From Leptasterias polaris (Eukaryota > Echinodermata > Asteroidea > Forcipulatida > Asteriidae), in contig JAZGTN010000163.1 of the NCBI GenBank assembly GCA_037783415.1, positions 620,001 through 684,000 of the forward strand: a DNA stretch of 64,000 nt, written 5' to 3'. Of this stretch, positions 46,095 to 64,000 are shown in pieces; within the stretch, counting starts at the first letter, position 1, and each line of letters starts with the position of its first letter. Below the pieces are notes generated by a model, which made no database searches, had not been told where the DNA came from, and saw only the letters and a list, made by a program, of their open reading frames with translations. The position numbers and the translations under genes were made by a program.

Positions 46095-47442
46095 CTCAAA
46101 GTTCAGAACGACATTTTGATAGAAATGGACAAGGGAAAACTTACCGGACTGGTTTTGTTAGATCTAAGTTGCGCTTTTGACACTGTTGACCACCATATTT
46201 TAATTGACAGGCTGAAACAAGTTGGCATTGGTGGAAAATGTCTTCAATGGTTTCGTTCTTACCTTTCAAATAGATCTCAAGCGGTTAACCTTCATAATAC
46301 AACTTCATCGGTTGTTAACCTTCAGTTTTCTGTGCCTCAGGGATCTGTTTTAGGTCCCCATCTGTTTAATGTATATACCTTACCACTTCATGAGATAATC
46401 GGTAAACACAATATAAGCTATCATATGTATGCAGACGATCTCCAATTATATTTTTCATGTCTTCCTATTCAAGAGCAGGTAGAAAAACGTATTGATGACC
46501 TTGAAAGTTGTATTCGTGATGTACGGAAATGGTTGAATGATTGTTATCTCAAACTAAATGATGAAAAAACAGAATTTCTCTTGTTAGGCTCTAGACAACA
46601 ACTTTCCAAGATTGCAATTACTCATATATGTGTTGGTTCTGTGCACATTGCTCCTTCAGATAAGGCAAGAAATCTTGGTGTTATTTTCGATACAGCCATG
46701 TCTCTTGATGCACAAATTTCAAACTGTGTGAAAGCAGCCTATTATCATCTGCGTAATCTTCGCGCTATTAGGAAATTTCTAACCCCCCAAACCACTCAAC
46801 AATTGATTCATGCTTTTGTGACATCTCATCTCGATAACTGTAACTCTCTCCTTTTTGGACTTCCTAAATACCAAATTCACAGACTACAAAAGGTTCAAAA
46901 CGCAGCTGCCCGCCTTGTCACTAAATCTAAACGTTCGACCCATATTACTCAAATACTCAAAAATCTTCACTGGCTTCCAATAGTACAGCGTATCAAATAT
47001 AAAATTCTACTACTCACCTACCGATCACTAAATGGATTTGTCCCTGATTATATTTCCTCTCTTCTCAGTATCTCTTTAGGTTCTCGTGCAGGTCTTCGTT
47101 CCTCCATTTCCACAAAGTTAACAGAATTTAAAACTAAGAGGAGTTGGGGTGACAGAGCTTTTATAGCTGCTGCCCCCAAGTTATGGAACTCCCTACCTCA
47201 TTCAATCAAAATGTCAGCAAATCAAAATTTGTTCAAAAAAAACTTTAAAACCTATCTAATGTCTGAATTCTTTAGTTAAGATGTAGTATATTTCACAACC
47301 TGATGTAAATTATTTTCATTTTTTGTAACTTTTCATGTACTTTCGTATGTTTAATGTTTCTATACCTTGTTAGGCGCCTTGAGCATCCCTTGGGGTGGAT
47401 ATGTGCGCATTATAAATGTTGTTATTATTATTATTATTAAAA
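46095..47442 (+). mobile_element. 5'-truncated CR1/L2-group LINE
   Basis: Lacks the endonuclease and the start of the reverse transcriptase. The 3' tail at 47372-47440 reads GCGCCTTGAGCATCCCTTGG, GGTGGATATGTGCGC, TTATAAATGTTG, then (TTA)n. This tail matches the end of the tRNA-Leu-type SINE at 56289. The element lies between the SWIM gene and PMPCB. Confidence 0.85.
46116..47279 (+). pseudogene. LINE reverse transcriptase fragment, 387 codons open
   Basis: An uninterrupted frame from within the RT palm to the natural stop. Motifs: VLLDLSCAFDTVDH, SVPQGSVLGPHLF and MYADDLQLYF (YADD intact), followed by the thumb and C-terminal region with HAFVTSHLDNCNSLLFGLP, VQNAAARLV, LHWLPI and APKLWNSLP, typical of CR1/L2-type LINEs. 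Since the N-terminus is missing, it is a dead but relatively young copy. It differs in sequence from the LINE at 39-42 kb (a different family). Confidence 0.85.
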
Positions 47443-47645
47443 CATGTAACTTGGCCCAATTGATCTCGGTGCTGCTTACCACGAACTACGCTTTATAGCC
47501 CAGTAGTTCACACATGTTGAAGCGCAGATGATTTTGTGGTAAACAGCACATCATATACACACTATCATTACTTGTACGTTTTTGTTAGTATTATTTAAAG
47601 AGACTTGGAGGAAATAAGATCTGAGTTAATAGTGACACATGTTGG

Positions 47646-47684
47646 TGACACACTTTGAAAAAAAAATATTTTCAAAGTGTGTCA
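47646..47684. repeat. Perfect hairpin upstream of PMPCB
   Basis: TGACACACTTTGAAAA is followed by an A/T loop and TTTTCAAAGTGTGTCA, a 16-bp stem. It lies about 240 bp before the PMPCB start codon. Its function is unknown; it could be a tiny MITE. Confidence 0.6.
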
Positions 47685-47878
47685 GTGCATGGAGGAAGGA
47701 ACAGTGTCACCAACTCTTACCAGTTTTCGGTAAGCCAAATTTAACTTCTTAATTCCTTTTTTAAGCCACTGAAATTACTGAAGAGGATTCTTGAATGAAA
47801 GGTAGTTATTTTGCTGATTATAAACTACTTCAAAGAATTCTACGAGTCTCCAAATGAAGCTTTGATAAAAATGAATAC

Positions 47879-47886
47879 TGACGTCA
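47879..47886. promoter_or_regulatory. CRE-like palindrome TGACGTCA before PMPCB
   Basis: Full consensus CREB/ATF site TGACGTCA, followed by TTTATGCATATTCATGAG, 36 bp upstream of the PMPCB ATG. Position and perfect match suggest a core-promoter element. Direct use is not shown by sequence. Confidence 0.5.
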
Positions 47887-47922
47887 TTTATGCATATTCA
47901 TGAGTTACCGGTCTTCGATAAA

Positions 47923-60296
<12,374 letters not shown>

Positions 60297-60341
60297 CGAC
60301 ACAGATACCATCATCTATTGCACTCAGTTGTAATATCCTTA

Positions 60342-60742
60342 GGCCTATGTCACACGAGGCAATTTACAGTCAACCAGTTCCAGGCTATCGCCATGAAGAA
60401 AATTTCTTCACATTTCAGTTTACTCGGTATTTTCCATGGGATAGTAAGTTACAGCTGGAATAGTCTCTTGTGCTGCTGAAGTGTTCCTTGTGTATGCAGT
60501 GCAGTTGGTTGCTTCCAAGTTGCCTGGAAAAAAAATTGCCCTGTCTGACATGGCCTATGTCACATTAAGCAATTTACAGGCAACCAATTTCAGGCAATCT
60601 TCTTGAAGAAAAGGCATTCCCACTTGAAAAAAATTTTCACATTTGTTTTTAAGGGATCGTAAGACATTGTTTGAGAAATTAAGTGTTCCTGTAGTTGGTT
60701 GCTTCCAAGTTGCCTGTAAATCTTGCCTCGTGTGACAAGGCC
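60342..60742. mobile_element. Two head-to-tail MITEs in the PMPCB 3' UTR region
   Basis: The first, 60342-60554, starts GGCCTATGTCACACGAGGCA and ends TTGCC..GTCTGACATGGCC. The second, 60552-60742, starts GGCCTATGTCACATTAAGCA and ends CTTGCCTCGTGTGACAAGGCC (in parts). Both contain CAATTTACAG..CAACCA and GGTTGCTTCCAAGTTGCCTG as inverted subterminal blocks. They begin 46 bp after the stop codon, so the PMPCB mRNA probably contains them. Confidence 0.65.
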
Positions 60743-61488
60743 CTTCAAGGTGTACAGTATAAGTTGGCTTACTGGCATACTGCAGTTTGGTTGTGTTCTC
60801 AGTTTGCACAACAATTTGGGGAAAAGATATTTTATTTATAAAGAAATTATAAAAGCCTTGTCTACAAAGCTAAACATTTCCAGCCTACATAATTTTTTTC
60901 AGGGATAATATTAATCCATTGTTTTGTGATGTGATTTGAGTAAACTTGACAACGGCCAGATCGTAAACTGATTGTAATTCTACCTGGCCATTCAGATATG
61001 ATTTTGTTTGAAATCTTAGATTATTGCACTTAAAAATAGTCCTTTGGAAACTGTGAAAGTGGTCGTATATTGCAATGAAACAAAATTGAATATCTGGGAG
61101 GAATAACTGCTAAATAATTTTGCCTCTGAATGGCTTATCTGCACACTATTAATACAAAGTGCTCGGCAACACCTCTACATATTGTCACGTCAGTGCAACA
61201 ACATCATTATTTTGATTATGCGACAACGTTGTATCTCGCACGAAAATGCTGGAAAAGCTCCGTGCAAAACCTTTGTATCTCGGTGCCTGTTGGTTTTGTG
61301 TGTACATGCGGGTTATTTAAAGCGAGATGCAGGGTTTTTACAACTTCAAATTGGCTTGTAATGTAAATGCAATTTTAAGAGATTCAGGGTTGTTGAACTG
61401 ACACAGTCTGTCCAGCCCTCTCATAAAACTTGTTACTCTTACTAATGTGTTGATTTATGTCATGCTATGAAAGAAATATTGAATATTG

Positions 61489-61494
61489 AATAAA
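61489..61494 (+). terminator. Candidate PMPCB polyadenylation signal
   Basis: AATAAA in the context TATTGAATAAATACC, about 1.2 kb after the PMPCB stop codon. It is the clearest signal before the satellite array at 61.6 kb. Confidence 0.45.
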
Positions 61495-61617
61495 TACCTT
61501 TTTCAGTGTGAAGTTACACAGAAGAAAATGGAAGGAAATTATTTATTTTAAAGTTATAACGCATTATTGTTTTTCCTCCCTCCCTGGACTAATAGTCATT
61601 ACCACATGTATCAGAGT

Positions 61618-62095
61618 CATAGTGGTCGCAAGTGGCTTGTTATGAAATGGCTGTAGTGGCCACATATGGCTGGTTCTGAAATGGCTATAATGGCCGCAAG
61701 TTGTTCTTGAACACCCATAGTGGCCACAAGTGGTTTGTTCTGAAATAGCCATAGTGACCACAAAAGGCTTGTTCTGAAATGGCCATAGTGGCCGCAAGTG
61801 GTTCTGTAACACCCCTAGTGGCCACAAATAGCTTGTTCTGATAAGGCCATAGCAGCCGCAAGTGATTCTGAAAAGCTCATAGTGGCCACAAATGGCTTAT
61901 TCTGAAACGCCCATAGTGGCCACAAATGGCTTGTTCTGAAACGCCCATAGTGGCCACAAATGGCTTGTTCTGAAACGCCCATAGTGGCCACAAATGGCTT
62001 GTTCTGAAACGCCCATAGTGGCCACAAATGGCTTGTTCTGAAACGCCCATAGTGGCCACAAATGGCTTGTTCTGAATTGGCCATAGCAACCACAA
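61618..62095 (+). repeat. 34-bp satellite array 2, about 14 units
   Basis: The unit reads GGCTTGTTCTGAAACGCCCA then TAGTGGCCACAAAT. Units from 61900 to 62060 are nearly perfect; earlier ones are diverged. It aligns over the full 34 bp with the unit of array 1 (GGCTTGT..AAAATGCCCAT.GTGGCAGCAA), so the two arrays are homologous. Open frames on the minus strand (KPFVATMGVSEQAICGHYGR) are repeat by-products. Confidence 0.92.
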
Positions 62096-62958
62096 GCATT
62101 ATCAAACTTTGACATAGCTCTGTTCAATCAAGAAGCTCATTATTCTAAAGGTCATGACATGATTTCTGTTTGGTATTAATTTTCAGAGATTTTCTACAAC
62201 ATTAATTTTCAGAGATTTTCTACAACCATTCAGAAATGCGTGGTCTCCAAAAACTTCAAACTAATTAGGCTGTATGTTTGTCGGCAACATTTTATGATTG
62301 TCGTATGTTCATTGTATCAGTCCTTTACTATGGCTGAAAGAATCATTGGTCGGTGTTCTCCCTCAAAGTGGTCCACTGGCTAAAACTTGTTAAAACACTT
62401 TAAGAACTGTCAAAACTCTCTCCAAGTGGTCCAGCTGGCCTAGTTCAGGGTTGTCAAACATCCTTATGTAATATGAATTATAAACTTGTGAAAAAGCTGG
62501 GAGGACTAGTGAAATGACAACCTAACTGGTCCCAACTCGTCACTGAAAAAGGTGAGGGCAAACCCTGTAAAATGGTCCTTCATGATAGCATTGTCCAGCA
62601 CAAAGCTTAAATTTTGACACACGGGCAAAGTAAGCGAGACACCTGTGTTTGCTTTATGGATGGATGGGGGTAAATCGTAGTAACTTTTACACCAAGGGTA
62701 TAAATACCAAGCTAGCAAGAGATCAGACTACTGGGAAATAGTGAAATGGCATTGAAAGTGAAAACAACCGAAACATCAACCTTCAGATCAATCTTAAAAT
62801 ATTCTACATCCTGAGAAATAGACCTCAAATAGGTAAGTAACTTGAAAGCTCTTATTATCATTTGTTTGATGGAGTATTGGCAGGAATTGCTTGGCACTTG
62901 GGGTCACAAATGTCTGTAAGATGCTTTACTTTTTTGGCTCAGAGTGCAGCAATTTAGG

Positions 62959-63113
62959 TATTGACCCCTTGCACGATGCGCAGGGCACTTAGACGCACCC
63001 ATCTTGTCCCCCATTTTTGGGTGTCAAAATGTACGTAGGCAGTGATGCGCGAAATGGTGGAAATGGTTAACGCGCATTTTTCAGAGGTGCGCTCTGCGTC
63101 TACAAGGGGTCTA
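62959..63113. mobile_element. Small MITE with TATTGACCCCTTG ends
   Basis: TATTGACCCCTTGCACGATG at the left is mirrored by CTACAAGGGGTCTATA at the right. Inner GCGCAGGGCACTTAGACGCA and GGTGCGCTCTGCGTC are also inverted. About 155 bp. Confidence 0.6.
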
Positions 63114-63119
63114 TATGTA

Positions 63120-64000
63120 CATGAAGATATTAACAGCTGAGGAGCCAAGTTTAATTTTAATCAATCTGCTCTGTTTTAACAATATGATTTTTTGTATTAA
63201 ATTTTCTGAATTCAACCCATACTTTTGTCAAAGTTCAAGTCACTTTTCAAAAACACAAATGACATCGGTAGAAAGTTACATTAGGCCATTGATGACCACT
63301 TTATATCTGAATTGTGTTTCTATCGCTAAATTATTTGGAACCGATTTCATAGTGTCAAATGCCTCATTTGTAAAAAAAGTTGATCAGGAACTTTGGAGAT
63401 CTCACGACATTGCTTCTGCTTTTTAATAGTGTTGATTTACGTACAGTGCTTCCATTCATTTTACATCTGCTTGAACAGCTTTTTTGCATTATTAACAAAG
63501 GCCAAAACGCTGTATCCGACCCACGCATTTTGGGAAGTTTTAGATTTGACTATGCACTTGCGCCTTCATAAAATGATTCATCAGAGATGAATGAACAGTC
63601 AGTTCGAATTATTAGAAATTGTTAAAATCAAGAAAATGAACCATTTTAGGGGTCCAGACATGGTGGTTGTGGTGGTCTTTGACAGTGCTACAACTCCATT
63701 CTAGTTTCTCTGGGCATGTGTGCGCAAGAGTTCTCAGTGGCCATCATGCAATGAAAGTCCATCTGAATTTGTTTTTTTAAAGTTAAATAATAAATAATAA
63801 TAATAATAAAAACATGTAGAAAAAGCCGTATATCCAAAACAAAATTGCTCATGGGCACAAAGCAACAAAAAGTCAAAACCAAGTAAAACAGTTTTTTAAA
63901 AGTAAAAAACAGACCAAATTACAAACACTATAAAACAATACGACAATTACAGCAAGGGGCACAATGAAAAAATTAAATGCAATAAAATTGATAGGTCCTG
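63120..64000. other. Intergenic end of the window
   Basis: AT-rich sequence with an (AAT)n microsatellite at about 63790-63810. Short open frames show no family features. Confidence 0.35.

Noticed and set aside
46116..47279. Host gene of 387 codons
   Set aside because: Reverse transcriptase motifs and a LINE 3' tail show it is a truncated retrotransposon.
61564..62127. Overlapping minus-strand frames reading KPFVATMGVSEQAICGHYG
   Set aside because: By-product of the second 34-bp satellite.

Overview
The window is nuclear DNA of a multicellular animal. Genes are split by introns of hundreds to thousands of bases with GT/AG borders, intergenic DNA is AT-rich, and short transposons, tRNA-derived SINEs and CR1/L2-type LINE remnants are dense. 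The repeat types and the frequent ACATGTA motif resemble what I recall of echinoderm and other marine invertebrate deuterostome genomes. That is an impression, not proof of species.

Four host genes can be read. (1) 445-5319, plus strand: the last two coding exons of an unidentified membrane protein whose 5' part lies before the window. (2) 17017-22309, minus strand: a complete four-exon DPM3 gene (94 aa) that includes a 30-nt exon. (3) 23895-43381, plus strand: a complete seven-exon gene (827 aa) for a MULE-transposase-derived protein with an N-terminal C2H2-type finger and a SWIM zinc finger. Two residues usually conserved in the transposase core look replaced. (4) 47923-60296, plus strand: a complete twelve-exon PMPCB gene (481 aa), the catalytic beta subunit of mitochondrial processing peptidase, with its zinc site intact. 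Genes 2 and 3 are divergent and probably share an upstream region near 23.5-23.9 kb. The four genes are not an obvious pathway. DPM3 acts in the ER and PMPCB in the mitochondrial matrix.

Layout: 0.4-5.3 kb membrane-protein 3' end with a CCCATATGGG inverted-repeat element in its intron; 5.3-17 kb intergenic with several MITE families and SINEs; 17-22.3 kb DPM3 with a Tc1/mariner-like and a hAT-like insertion in introns; 22.4-23.9 kb tandem repeats and palindromes; 23.9-43.4 kb SWIM gene, whose introns hold piggyBac-like MITEs, a pair of inverted CAGGG elements, a 2.9-kb 34-bp satellite and a 3.3-kb LINE; 43.4-47.9 kb intergenic with a second LINE; 47.9-61.5 kb PMPCB with foldback elements, SINEs and tandem repeats; 61.5-64 kb a second 34-bp satellite and a small MITE.

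The most informative structures are transposon footprints that can be proved inside the window: a piggyBac-like MITE sitting in a tRNA-Leu-type SINE exactly at TTAA, 6-bp and 8-bp target duplications, a SINE whose 3' tail matches the LINE at 46-47.4 kb, and two homologous 34-bp arrays 26 kb apart. I found no prokaryote-like system, CRISPR array or rRNA.
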